64,000 bases of DNA from Podospora pseudoanserina. Lineage: Eukaryota; Ascomycota; Sordariomycetes; Sordariales; Podosporaceae. The DNA lies in NCBI RefSeq assembly GCF_035222485.1, contig NC_085920.1, forward strand, positions 5,208,001-5,272,000, written 5' to 3'. Below, piece by piece: positions 46,322-58,100 of this stretch. A program made the translations under genes and the position numbers. The notes under the pieces are model-generated. The model was not told the DNA's origin. It ran no database searches and saw only the letters and a list, made by a program, of their open reading frames with translations. The stretch's first letter is position 1, and each line of letters starts with the position of its first letter.

Positions 46322-47694
46322 CTAAACGGGCCCTATCCTGAAAGCGTCCTTTTGTACTATCCTTTCGTCCTTCATGATCTCCCAGAACTCTTGATTGTGC
46401 TTCTGAAGCTCCTCCTCCTCTTTCTCTGCGAATTCCACGTCTGGCTGTTCGAACGCGGCAATCGCGCTTTCCAGGGCTTCTTTCGGAAACCCGGTAGCGT
46501 TCAAGAGCGAGTCAAATCTGGACTCGGGGGTTGCTAACGGGTCAAGCTGGGCCGCAAGGGTGTATGCCCGCTCTGCTTGCGAAGGCTTGACGATATGTAC
46601 TGTCTTGGTGGGTTTGCCCGTTGGGAATGGCGAAACAAATACAACATTTGTAACGGCCGCGTTGACATTGGCCAACTCTACCGGCGTCTTGCTCTTTTCC
46701 GAGATGTCCCACTTCATGATCTGACCTCTTGGATGGCCCGTAAGAATGACTGTCCCGTCATAACTCATACTCAAGCAAGAGGCCGGCCCGAGCTCTGGTG
46801 GAGTTGCCCCAAAAGGTGACTCGATTTGTACCACAGTCGATGCCTCTTCTGACGACGGCCCGAGCAGAGGCTTCTCCCCGAACAGTTCTGTGACGAAAAG
46901 TGTGCCGTCCTCGCAGGACGCGCAAACAGCCCGCGATGAGGGGTCTAAGGAGACGCACAGAGGAAACTTGGGAAAGATGAGGGTCCGCAGGGCGTCGCCT
47001 GTTTGGTAATTCCAAATGATGCAAGACTTGTCCTTGCTGGCTGACACGCAGAAGTTTGTGCTGGCACTAACACTTGAGTTTGCGGACAGGGCCGTGATGC
47101 CTGCCCTGTGGTTGGAAAGGCTCCTCTCCGGTTCCGGTTCGGCGGCTGAGTCCAGCTCCAGAAGCTGGGACATGGACCACACATGGATATCGGAGTCATC
47201 AGAGCCTGTGAGAATGTGCGTGGGCGTGGCAACCACGCAGGAAACTGCCTGAACGTGGCGCGCAGGAGTCGACACTAGTCGGCCAGTGCATGTCTGTTTG
47301 ATAGTGGTCAGTATCAAATGAGAAGGGGGCGGTGGGCTGGGTTCGTGGAAGTTCTCACCTCCCATAACATGAGACGCCCTTCAGCTGTACCCATGATGAG
47401 AACATCGCCGGACAAGGTTACACATCGTATCCTTTCTGGAAAGGCAACAAATGCCTCCTGGTTTCCACGTAACCTCGCGTAAACGTGCACGTAAGCTTTG
47501 CCCTCCTGCGCAGCGAACACATGCGTCTCGCTCACAGCAAGACAGTTCACTGGAACTGAGCTCTTTTTGAAGGTCGACTTGATGGAATAAGCTGGGCTCA
47601 GAGTATGAGTGTAGATGCCGATATCTTTGGAGATGGCAGTGTTGGATGAGAGCGGAGGGCCGCAGATGGCCGACACAAATGCTTCTGACAGCAT
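46322..47694 (-). CDS. IPI3: Pre-rRNA-processing WD40 protein IPI3
   Basis: Component of the Rix1 complex (Rix1-Ipi1-Ipi3, WDR18 in animals), which acts with Rea1/Mdn1 in 60S subunit maturation and ITS2 processing in the nucleus. Exon 1 is 47694-47359 and exon 2 is 47293-46322, giving 435 residues. The intron has a GTGAGA donor, a CTGAC branch element and an AAACAG acceptor. The start MLSEAFVSAICGPPLSSN matches how family members begin; an earlier in-frame ATG at 47796 adds an unrelated leader. WD blades are visible at MLWE-TCTGRLVS, ILTGSDDSDIHVWS, VSASKDKSCIIWN, DGTLFVTELF and VILTGHPRGQIMKWD. The C-terminus has a charged coil (EFAEKEEEELQKHNQ) as in other Ipi3 proteins. It is convergent with the interrupted membrane-protein gene. 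Confidence 0.88.
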
Positions 47695-49112
47695 CTTCCC
47701 CTTTCTCTCTGGTGGAAGCAAGAGAGGTCTATCCCCTTGCGTCGACCTCGTTGTGCCGGTGAGCTGCTTCTCGTTTTCCTTCCCGTCCCACACCAAAACC
47801 CGGGCAGCCGTTTCAGAGAATTGCGCAACGAGCCAACCACGAGGGGAAATAACGTCGTCCAGTTCTTGCGGTCTCGAGTGACGCCAAATGACGGGCAGCC
47901 GTCAGTTGAAATTCCGGCCGGTGAGTGCAGCTGGTAGCACGAACCCACTTGTGTATCGCCGTGAGACAATCACGCCCTTGGTTCGCCCCGGATCAGACCA
48001 CGGAATCAGAAAAGAAGAAAGCAACAGTGAACCGGCCGCAAGATGGAGATATTTTTGAAAATCGGGACGCCACTATTGACGTGTGTGGGGTGGTGATCAG
48101 TGTGATATCCGTCGCCCTGTGAGGTTGAAATTTTGCCCATATTCTTTTTTTTTTTTTTTTTTTTTTTTTGCTTGCTTTTCCCCTGCCTGCTACCTTTTAG
48201 CGCAGCAGCTTCGGGAATTTAGCGCCACGAAGGCGCACTGACCTCTGTGGGGGATCTCAGGGACCCAGGCACCCAGGATCCCCAGTCGATTCCGTGTCGA
48301 TCTCAGCCGCAAAGGAAGTTCGTCTGGGGGGTTCACGGGTGCGGGGATAAGCGCTGTAACCCTGGATCGCGGTTTTCAGTCTGGGGGTTTAGTTCATCTG
48401 AATGATGTGTTTGGATGTGTATAATTTCGTCTCGTCTGTTTGCAACCCTCAACTCAAAGATCTGGATTTTATGATCAGAGTCTCTTTTCTTTTTTTTTTT
48501 TTGTTTTTTTTTGCGCGGTGATCGTTGCCTTTTTTATGCCCTCATGCACCCTCTCGCCAGTCTGATTTGGCATAGGTAAGCCACGACTCATGCAGCTCTT
48601 CGTTGTCGGCTTGCAGCAGCATCCTGCTTTTCTGGAGGATGCATCTGACATGGCCACTGACGGGAGATAGCACCAGCCATCTATCTGCCACCAGTCACCC
48701 GACAGACAGCGCCAATGACGGAAGAGAAGCGCTGCATGTTTTGATCTGAAGCAATTCATGGACTGGCGCCCCCTGCATCAGATAAACGCAAGGCCGTATC
48801 TCAGCTGGCAACTGAACCTGTTCGGGAAGCCGACGGTTGGGCAGCATGAACCCACAGTCCGGTCTCCGAGTCTCGTCGTCATATCTCCATTGTGACCTGT
48901 CTCAATCTGGAATCTTTGTTTTCTTTTCCACGTCGTGTGTGGTGTGTGGTGCAAAAGGTGCTTCCCGACGGCAGGTAGGTTGCATTGTATCGACCACCTC
49001 ATGATGAGTGCCCATCAAGACTTATACGAGACGTGGTCCAGAGCCAGGACCACGTAGCTCTCGCCTCTCCTACTCCCATCGCCGACCACCGCTTGGCTCC
49101 CCTGCGACTCCC
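47695..49112. other. Divergent intergenic region with poly-T tracts
   Basis: Promoters of IPI3 and the next plus-strand gene. It contains a pure T run of 25 (48145-48169) and a broken T run at about 48489-48512. The frame of the next gene is open from 49008 but has no ATG before 49113. Confidence 0.55.
48145..48169 (+). repeat. Poly-T tract, 25 bases
   Basis: An uninterrupted run of 25 T lies in the IPI3 upstream region. It could be a nucleosome-excluding dA:dT element or a simple repeat. Confidence 0.85.
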
Positions 49113-51530
49113 ATGTCGGACCCCGAATTGGCGGTTACACTGGTTCCTGCCTCCCGCAGCTTCATAGCGCACGAGCATGCTCCGTACCAGGCAAGCGTTA
49201 CCAAGGGCAGGGCACGAAGCAGGGCAAGAAGCAGGAGCACGCACACGAGCACGCACACGAGGAGCTCCAGTCTCGGATCGTCTGCACAGGGGCCTCCCCC
49301 ACGGCGATCAGTCTCGAGCATGAAAATACTTTTCACCTTGACTCTCTCCCCAACTTTGCAGACGCAGACACCCACCGATCCCATGGATTCGTCCACCACG
49401 TCCAATGCAGAGTCGATCTGTTCTTCAGCCAGTACCAACGAGATGGACCTCATCCATAATGAACCCCTGGCCGACTGCAACTTCCCCGAGATGCTCGTGC
49501 GGGACCTCGAGACCTCTGAAGTTGTGTTTAGGACAAAGTCCATGACTGCTGGCTGCCCGTCTGCCGCTTTTGCAACATCCAGCGAAGATGAACACGGCGA
49601 TGAGGAGCACGCAGGGGGCAGAAGCGAGTCTACCGACTCCTTGAGCATGGCATCCAGCGGCATGGACCCGCCGCCCTCCATTCGGGTGCGAGGGCATTCA
49701 GTCACCACAGCAGCTACCTCAGTATCCGGTCGACGGTCTTCGTCATTCTCACAGAAAGCCCACTCGCAATCTTCCCCCTCGACGCCACCTTCCTCACCAG
49801 CTATGGCCCAGAACCATCATGGAACTTGGTTCGATGCGGACGGGGAGGGTGACGCCACCATCAGCTCGAGAATCCAGGGGCCGTCCCAAGATGTCCAGAT
49901 TCTTACTGGCGGACACAGTGGCGATATCAACTCGTTTTCCTACAACGACGGGATGAAAAGACATACCGAAGCTATTGCCTATCACCTTCGTCCGAACAGC
50001 CCCAACTCTTACGAGCGACCTTGCACGCCCAGCAGTCAAATCAGTCAGTTGGTTCGAGAGAGGCCACGGTTAGTCAACATTCCGCCTACTGCCATCCCCA
50101 AACGAAAGTCGTCACTTAATAGGGGCCACGTTCGCACAATGTCGGGTAGTTCAGTGGCGCCGAGCAATCATGAAATTCTCCGGAGGACTTCGGTGGGGCA
50201 GTTGGCACCTTCTGCTAGCATGCAAGTGCTTGGGCCTCGAAATGGTGAGAGATATGGGGAGAGTTCACGTCCGCCTTCAAGGGGTCGAGATGGCAATGGC
50301 CACGTGCACGCTCGCCGGTCAAACGGCGCTTTCTTTCCTGACAATCTCAGCGAAAATGTCTTTTTGGATGACGACGAGGAAATACGCGCGTCAGGCGTCT
50401 ATGATCAGCCAGTTCAGACCAAGCCACACACGCATTCTCTCAACGGAAGGACCTCTGGTGGCCCAGTTACCAATATCCAGGAGATCCAACGCACCACGCA
50501 TTCGACGACGTCATACACAACACCCGGCATTCCTCTGCCGCCCGACGTCCTCGAGGTCCTGCGGGTTTCGGTCTCTTGTTTCCCTGAAACGATGCTCACT
50601 ACCTCCAGTCTGACAATCGACAATATCCGGACATATTCGAGAAAACTTCGTCACGGAGGAATGCCAGATTGCGACTTCATGAGCGACAATCAGTCATTGT
50701 TTTCCTCCGGGGGCAACAGCCTGAAGCCGCGGCCATCAAGGAAGTGGAAGCTGAATTGGTTCGGACAAAGTCATAAGCTTACTAAACATCAACAACACGG
50801 ACGCCAGCAAACCCAGTTGCTCTCTGGAGGCTCGGAGGATGTCGATTCTCTTGGACAAGTTCGGTCTCCCAGGAAGACTACAGAGGCTTCATGGAGGCCC
50901 ATCAGGGCTATTTTCCCTTTCGGATCTGAGTACCTCTGTGATGCTCTCTACGCACACGTACTGGCCTACAACTACATTAGCACGTTATGCCCCCCATCTC
51001 CAGTGTCATCACTACGCCAACAAGCGCCAGGATCAGCGGGCCATCGTCTTTCTGGCTCGTCTTCTGACGACCCAAATAGCAAAACCAGAGTGCCCAAGAA
51101 GGCAGCCAGTGTCCTCGGCATGCAGGATGATAACGCCCATAACAACAGACCAAAAACACCTAGCAGCGGTCCGCATCACCGACGCAGCAGATCGCACAGA
51201 TTTCTGAGCCGGGATAGTCATGGAAGAGGCTCGCTCAAATCGAGAGGCAGCACTGCTTCTGGGTTGGAGGGCAAAGACAACAGCAACAGCAATGGCAACA
51301 ATGCCGTGGCCTCCGGAATGCGAGAATTACACGCTGGGCTGGCCAAATGTATTGCGTTGCTTGTTTCGACACTGAAGAAGACCGAGGCGGGTGACTTGCA
51401 AGGAGTTGAGAGTGGCGGAGATGCCAACACGCTTCTTATCAGGGAGAGGGAGGTGCATGATGTGTCGAGCGAGGTGGATGTACTCTTACTGCGAGCGCTC
51501 TGTGAGGTGGTGAGAATCTCCGAGGCATAA
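49113..51530 (+). CDS. Large disordered conserved fungal protein, function unknown
   Basis: I do not recognise a named family. The product is about 805 residues from the first in-frame ATG (MSDPELAVTLVPASRS). The frame is open for 35 further codons upstream without an ATG, so an unseen 5' exon is possible. Most of the chain is Ser/Pro/Arg-rich disorder with phosphorylation-like RRTSVG and RKSSLNRG sites. Two segments look ordered and conserved: PLPPDVLEVLRVSVSCFPET through TIDNIRTYSRKL (about 505-545), and RPIRAIFPFGSEYLCDALYA then HVLAYNYISTLC (about 595-630). The C-terminal 70 residues form helices (ELHAGLAKCIALLVSTLKKT, DVLLLRALCEVVRI). Such architecture suggests a scaffold or regulator, which is a guess. 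A weak 51-bp intron (49311-49361) with a poor donor cannot be excluded. Confidence 0.75.
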   Translation: MSDPELAVTLVPASRSFIAHEHAPYQASVTKGRARSRARSRSTHTSTHTRSSSLGSSAQGPPPRRSVSSMKILFTLTLSPTLQTQTPTDPMDSSTTSNAESICSSASTNEMDLIHNEPLADCNFPEMLVRDLETSEVVFRTKSMTAGCPSAAFATSSEDEHGDEEHAGGRSESTDSLSMASSGMDPPPSIRVRGHSVTTAATSVSGRRSSSFSQKAHSQSSPSTPPSSPAMAQNHHGTWFDADGEGDATISSRIQGPSQDVQILTGGHSGDINSFSYNDGMKRHTEAIAYHLRPNSPNSYERPCTPSSQISQLVRERPRLVNIPPTAIPKRKSSLNRGHVRTMSGSSVAPSNHEILRRTSVGQLAPSASMQVLGPRNGERYGESSRPPSRGRDGNGHVHARRSNGAFFPDNLSENVFLDDDEEIRASGVYDQPVQTKPHTHSLNGRTSGGPVTNIQEIQRTTHSTTSYTTPGIPLPPDVLEVLRVSVSCFPETMLTTSSLTIDNIRTYSRKLRHGGMPDCDFMSDNQSLFSSGGNSLKPRPSRKWKLNWFGQSHKLTKHQQHGRQQTQLLSGGSEDVDSLGQVRSPRKTTEASWRPIRAIFPFGSEYLCDALYAHVLAYNYISTLCPPSPVSSLRQQAPGSAGHRLSGSSSDDPNSKTRVPKKAASVLGMQDDNAHNNRPKTPSSGPHHRRSRSHRFLSRDSHGRGSLKSRGSTASGLEGKDNSNSNGNNAVASGMRELHAGLAKCIALLVSTLKKTEAGDLQGVESGGDANTLLIREREVHDVSSEVDVLLLRALCEVVRISEA

Positions 51531-52352
51531 CGATGTTTGGTTGTATTGTGATGGATTTAATGTTTAACGAGGTGTTGACAGACGGTGTGGACTGGCAGGA
51601 GGTATTTTGGCGGCGCAGGTTGCTACTTGGGTTGGGTGGTCATGTACGGGTGGGCGGGTTTTATATGCTTGATAATACCCCTTTGTGACGATGGTATGAA
51701 AAAAAGGGAAAGGAGTCATGTGTACAATAACTTGTGCTTCGGCCTCATAGTAATGCTGTATTTGATGTCCCCACATTGTTCGTTTCTTGCTTGTTGATTC
51801 TGGAAGGCGCAGATCGAAAGCTGCCAAGCAACCACCTGCAGGGGGACAGGCCCTTTCCATTTTTGGATCAAGCGGGTGAGCGGGGATGGAGGGACATTTC
51901 CACCACACCTCCACCACACCTCCACAAACCCACAAACTATTTTGACCGTCTGATTTCTTAACCTCCGAACTCACTCGGAGGCCAAGACCGAGTCTGACAA
52001 CCACCTCCGGACCCCACCGCTCGGATCCGCTCCGTGACACCCCTTTTCCGACCTATGCTGCCGGCCCGTCCCTTCGAACTGCCGAGTGATTTCGGACGAA
52101 GTGAACAGACACGCAACGCCTGAGGTTCACAACTGTATTAGCAGTTTGGGACGCGGTGCTACGGTGAGAAACGCGCTCACTTGGAAACTTGCCGTGGAGC
52201 ACTCGGAGGATTTGCCATTGGAGGTTGGATTAGAAAGAGGAACCGTTCTTAAGTTTGGGTCACGCTTGTCCTCTTCATCCTCTTTTCTCATTTGACCGGT
52301 GGCCGCCCCCTTTTTTTTTTTTTCGTTGATCCGGTGCCCTGCAGCAAAGAAA
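51531..52352. other. Intergenic, promoter of the Zn2Cys6 gene
   Basis: Holds the 3' end of the preceding gene and the promoter of the transcription factor. An 11-base unit CCACCACACCT occurs twice in tandem at 51900-51921. A T run lies just upstream of the start (52312-52323). Confidence 0.5.
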
Positions 52353-55191
52353 ATGGAGACAGCCGGAGAGCAGAACATCCCCGCGAGTGCTCGGCCTCGG
52401 GTAACGAATGCTTGTGAGGCATGTCGGTCGGCCAAGGTTAAGTGCATGGCCAGTAATCAGTTGGGGATATGTAAGAGGTAGGTTTTTTTTTCTTTTCTTT
52501 TTCTTGTCGGGTAAGAGGAGGGGAAGGGGTGTAAAAAGGGGTTGAGTTGTCATATTTGTCTCCCCAGACCGTACACACACACTGTGAGATATGTGTATGT
52601 GTCTTTGATCAGGAAATCACTTGTTCTTGTTTGCAATATAGATGATTAACAGTTGTTCTTGTGTGTGTTAGATGCCTGGATTCCAAAAGAGAGTGCATCT
52701 TCAAAACTGGACCTCGAACTCGACGGCCGAAACAATCGAAAAGGTATGATATTCTTTTTTATACCAGGTCATACCCAACAAGTAAAAGTTCCCTACCGGA
52801 TATCTCCAAGTTATTCATCTGTTGACATCACCTTTTTTTTTTCGCTCACATAAAGATCCCAATCCTCCACCGACCCAACCACCTCCACAACCGCCCCCCC
52901 TCCCCTCCCACCACCACCCGGCCCCTCCAAAACCTTCACAATCGACATCCCCATGCCCGCCGACGACGACGTAACCGACAGCTTCGAGGTCCTCCGCCTG
53001 GCCCACGAGTCCACACTCAACAACTTGGTTCCCCACCTCTCCTCAGGCGAAGAAGACCAAGAAGATGAACCCATCTACGACTACGACTACGACAAGAACG
53101 CCAACATGGACTGGCTCAACACCGAGCAGGCCTCCAACTGCGGCTCGGTCATCTCCTCCCATGCCTCCTCCCTTCCGATAGGGGCTTCGGCATTGTCCAC
53201 CCCGCCAAGCAGCACCACCACCGCTGCTACCACTGGCGCGAGATCCAAGCAGAAGAGCAGAATGGTGGCTAGCTTGGGGCTGCAGCCGCAGTTCAACGTT
53301 GATTCGGCGGGCAAGTTACTGCAGACGTTTACGGGGGTGATGTTGAATCACTTTCACTGTTTGGTTATTGATTCTGAGCGGGACACCGTGGCGAGTTTGG
53401 CGAAGGAGAGGCCGTTCGTTTTGCTTGCTGTGCTGGCGGCGGCAAGCGGGAGTCGGACGCTGCAGGGGCACAGTTTGTATGACGAGGAGTTTAGGAAGAT
53501 TTTGGGCTTGAAGTTTGTGGCTGGGGGGGAGAGGAGTTTGGAGCTGTTGCAGGGGTTGGTGGTTTACATTGCTTGGTTAGTCTTTCGTGAGGACGGTTGG
53601 TGGGAGCGCTGACATGGGACAGGTATCCGTTTCATTTGCGGCCAAAGAACAAGCAGGCGTACCAGTATATACGTATGGCGGTGGACATTGTCTTTGATCT
53701 GGAACTCAACGAAGACCCGGGGACGGACCGGGTTGATGTCCCGCCCACCGAGGCGAGGTTGGAGGAGATAAGGACGTATGCGGCTTGTTATTATCTCGCT
53801 TCGTCGTAGGTTTTCCTGCCCTGAATCTTCTCGTTGGCAGGAATCTGACACGGTCACCAGATTCGCCGCCACGTGGGGCCGCACCCCAACTCTAGCCTAC
53901 AGCACCTACACCGCCCACTGCTGCGAAATGCTCTCCCGCCACAGCCCCCTCAAAGGCGACCAGGTTCTGGTCTGGCAGGTCAGACTTCAGCGGCTGGTGG
54001 AGGAAACCAACGATCTCCGCCGGACTCAGAGGGGTGGTGCGCATTCCCAACAAAGTGAATACCAAATCAACCTCATGATACGAGGAATGGAGACGCAACT
54101 CAAAGAGTGGGAGGCGTGCATGAGCCGCGAGCTTAAAAACACTCGTCAGTCGTTTTAGTTCTTCCCCGATACCAAACTCACCCAACCTCTGGCTCGCCGG
54201 GTACACCACCCAACCCTATCCCTCACCGCTGTCCACCCCCTTCCCCATGCCACCCAGATGCTAACCCCGCCCCAGCATCCCTCCGTATTCTCCTCCTCTT
54301 CACCCCCCTCTTCCTCTCCGGCGCCCCCCTCCTCAAGCTCCCCTCCACAAAACTAACCCCCCTCCTCGACCCCTCCCAAACAACCTTCCGCGCCGACGCC
54401 TCCAAGCTCTCCTCTCTGATCCCCACCCTCCGCGAGTTCTACTCCTACTTTTTGTCCCTCCCCGCCCAGGAAATAAACGCCTTCATGGGACAAGAATGGG
54501 GCTCCTTCATCCTCGTCATCATCCTAGGCTTCAGGATGTGTTTCCCCATGGCCATCTGTCCCGAGTGGGACGACAAGCTGGCACGAGAGAGGATAGGGAT
54601 GGGGGAGTTTCTGGGAAAGATGTGTGGTGATGCCGCCGGGGAAGAGGGGGGAAAGGGGAAGGGTACGTCTATGGATGTTTTGAGTGCTAGCAGGATTGTG
54701 CTGGGAGTGGTGAAGAAGAAGTTTGATAGACGGGTTCAGAGGGTGGAGCGGGAGCAGAGGGAGGAGCAGGAGAGGCAGAGGGGTTGATTGGGCGGGTTGT
54801 GGAGGGGTTGGGGTTGGGGTTGGGGGTGGAGGAGGGGGACAGGTCGCGGGCGGAGGAGGAGGAGGAGGAGGAGGAGGAGGAGGAGGAGGAGGAGGAGGAG
54901 GAGGAGGAGGAGGAGGACATGATGGTAGTATTGGGGTTGTCCTATGATGGATGGGAGTATGGAGGGTATTATGCTTATTGGGACGAGACGTTTGCTGATA
55001 CTGCGGGACTGGGAGGCGGTGGGTTTCAGGGCCCGAATGTTGGACCTATGGGGGGGGACGGGACGACGACGACGACGGGGGGGATACCGCAGCAACAGCA
55101 GACGATGCCGCAGGTGAGTGGTGATCTTTGGGGTACGATGACTATGGCTTGGGCGCAGGGGGGGATGACTTTTGATGGGGTGGGGCAGTAG
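52353..55191 (+). CDS. Zn2Cys6 transcription factor; C-terminus in a shifted frame
   Basis: Fungal binuclear zinc-cluster regulator, target unknown. Exons are 52353-52477, 52672-52743, 52856-53575, 53623-53805, 53861-54144 and 54276 onward, all in phase. The zinc cluster near residues 21-50 reads CEACRSAKVKC then CKRCLDSKREC (spacing 2-6-8-2-6), with intron 1 inside it. A basic linker GPRTRRPKQSK follows. The middle domain has MLNHFHCLVIDSE, YPFHLRPKNKQAYQYI and PSLRILLLFTPLFL, typical of this class. The sixth exon's frame reaches TGA at 54785-54787 (631 residues). Family-like C-terminal sequence (poly-Glu, then MVVLGLSYDGW, YYAYWDETFADTAGLGGGG and DLWGTMTMAWAQG) continues in another frame to 55191. 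I could not find a convincing intron joining the frames. A lost base near the G run at 54780-54783, or a sequence error, would explain it. If real, the protein is truncated. Confidence 0.75.
54853..54915 (+). repeat. GAG trinucleotide repeat (21 units)
   Basis: A pure (GAG)21 tract encodes poly-glutamate in the shifted C-terminal frame of the Zn2Cys6 gene. In the frame of the upstream exon it would encode poly-arginine. Such tracts are length-unstable. Confidence 0.9.
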
Positions 55192-58100
55192 GTGTTTGTG
55201 GTCATATATTTGTTCATAAGATCTTGATGTAGGGTTGGTTGATACGTTAACTGAAGACGTGTTTTCTTTTCTGTTTCAAACTCGAGGGACAATCAACAAA
55301 TTTGAATTCGGACACGGCTCAAATGATGGTCTGATATTGCCTTCGGAACACCTGGGCCAAATCTGTTTGTTAGTGTTGCATGCGAATCGGGAGGCATGCC
55401 AAGTGTGTGACAGCTGCCTCGATTGCTGAGCACTGCCTGCCGTTTCGTCCACCGCGTGGCTCTGAATATTGCAGACTCAAAGGCATGTGATGAATGGCTC
55501 GAGACCCTGAAGCCACTGGATATGTTGTCCACAAACTTCCACCTCAGTGGCAAGTCAGTCCTCGTCATCGAAGTGATGAACTTTTACACTGTCAGCCAAT
55601 CAACGCCCACGCCCACCTTTGCTACAAAATTATACCACGCAAGTGTAAACGTCAACACGCTCATCTCCCAAATCTATAAAAACCCCCTTGATCAAATACT
55701 CGCCCAAACCGATGACCCTTAGCACCGGGCAGTACTCCTCATTTTAGCACTAGTCCGAGCCTCTCATTTCCCTTTCCATCAGGAACCAAAAATCACAGAT
55801 AAGAGCCCGCCTCCCACGTCCGGGTCCCCAGAACATGTGACCCGCAACCCACGCAGGTCATTGACGTGAGCGGGATCTCCCCAATAAACTGGACCTTCTC
55901 CACGCGGGATGATCACTGAGTTTTCGTTGGGTGGGAATTTCCCTCCTCCTTGAAATTGGTTGGGCAGGAATTTCCCTTCAGCCCACGTTACAGAGAGAGA
56001 GAGGTGCCGTCCTCGGGTTAAATGAAATGGCGAAAATAGGAAACGATAAACTCTCCCAAACCGGTCAACTGTGATAAAACAGATGACAAAACGGTGATAA
56101 CACCCCTTGCCCTGACCTTGCAAGAAAAAGAAAAAGAAAAAAAAGAAAAAAAGGCGAAAGACAGTGTTCGCGCCAATAGATCTGCAAGAAGCTTGTCTCG
56201 GCTCCGTGGTCAATGCGTTTTGGGCGACGACAGGAACGTTTGCAAAAGAAACGTTGCCCCCTTGCCGGCAAGCCCGACCCCTTGCTGCCTCACCCGATTC
56301 CCCCCTTTCTCGATCGTCCCTCGCCTCCCCGCGCTTGCGATAGAACTAGGCTCCGAGGCAGGGGTTTGGATCACGACGACAAGGTCCCAAAAGAGATCGA
56401 CTTCTGGCCTTGTGATATCTTGACTTTTTATGTGACAAGATGCTCTCCCATCCACGTTCTCATCAGCTGGTTCCGTTGGGAGCCGTACCCGGGCCCCGGT
56501 GCTCGTCACGTCACAGTCGCACTGTTCGCGGGTCTTTTGTTTTCTCTCTCGAGTTTCGTTGCTAAATTAAATGAACCTAGTTGTTGAACATGAAGATCAA
56601 ACCCCAAACAGTGGCATCGAAAACGTGGTGTGATACTTGCCTTGGTAAGCCTACCGGTCAGCAAGACTCTGACTGGAGCGAGTACCCCAGGTTTCACCAG
56701 CTTCTGGACTTTGAAAAAAAAAAAAGAAAGAAAAAGGCTAGCCTGCGGTCGGTGGTGTGGCATTCCTCCTGCTTCTGGTTCAGGGATCTTCGAATTCCGC
56801 GATTTTGACGGGTATGCATGCTGGTAAGAAGCCGGAGCCACTTAGGTACTGTAGCCAGATTGTACTTGTAGGTCTGACAATGGGGGGCACGATGCAGGCG
56901 GAGGGGAAGGGGAGAAGAGGGGACCGAAGCAAGCCACCACTACCACACCATCACCTACTCTCCGAGGGACACTGGAGCCCCGGACCTACGCAGCCCATCC
57001 TCCTCCACCCCACCATCTTGGGGTGGTGTGAGAAACCCTCGCTTTGCGGCGGGATTGCGACTGGATCAGGAAGCCAGTTTTCGCTAAGCCTTGAGACATT
57101 GCTTGCGCGTGACCATCAAGCCCATCTCGATGAGCAAGGCCGCCGAAATGTTGGGTTCTGCCACGTTGGGAGCCATCTCAACCCCGCAGCGGACAAGGTG
57201 GTAAATAAGGGTGTAAGGCAGCCCAGCCGTCTCGGACAGGATTCCGTGCGGTTCATCCTCCATCCACGAGCCTCAGTCAGCCAGCATGAATCTCTTTCCG
57301 TCTGGTGTGACAAAAGTCGCGGGGATAAAGTTGGGGCCCCGCGATTGGGGACGAGGCGAGAGTCTTGGGTGACGCGATGTCCAGCTATGTGAGAGATCTT
57401 GGTTGCCGCCGAAAATGACCGTGTATTGATATGGGCCTATATAAGTCATGGTGTGAGGCTGAAGGTTGTAAGTATACTTCTACGCGTCGCTCGGCAGCTT
57501 GCATCGTCGACGCGCCTCGACGACGATCGTGCACAGTGATATCAGCCTCTTTGCCCTTGACCTGTTGGTCGTCTGAAGTTGCTCCTCAATGCCACCGGAG
57601 TGACTGAAGTGGGAAGCGGTCGCTTGGCGTCGCTCGATTCGAAGAAGGGTATCTCGAAGAAACATGTGCATCTGCAGAGCAAAGCGCAGGCTGAACGCCA
57701 TTGGGCGTATCTTGATCACTGCCCTCGGCGTGATGCAGTGCTTCCCTGCTTACCATGCCGGCTCGGGAATGGGCCCCAGCATCGTCGTGCATCTTCGCAT
57801 TCAGCCAGCAGGCACCGAGGAGGTCCAGGTGTATGTCAGTCGTGTGTGATGGCGTCCTTCTTTAACCCTCGAGAAGTGTGGAATCATCTGGTTTCATTCG
57901 ATGCGACCCTGTTCATTCCGGTTTCCGCACGTACGGCCGGCAGGTGTAGAAGAAGAGTTAAGAGTTTGACATTGTCGGGTGCCGAGAATCCGGGAGGTCA
58001 GCTTTCAGGAATGTTGACCGTGATCTCATGTACCGAGACACTCAACTTACCTTATCCTCGCCAGAAGCAAAAGATGTTTGGGTGGGACGCGACTCGGACT

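Noticed and set aside
54783-54842. 60-bp GT-AG intron to join the Zn2Cys6 exon to the poly-Glu frame
   Set aside because: Phase calculation gives poly-Arg followed by TGA just after the repeat, not the Glu-rich C-terminus; no branch site is visible.
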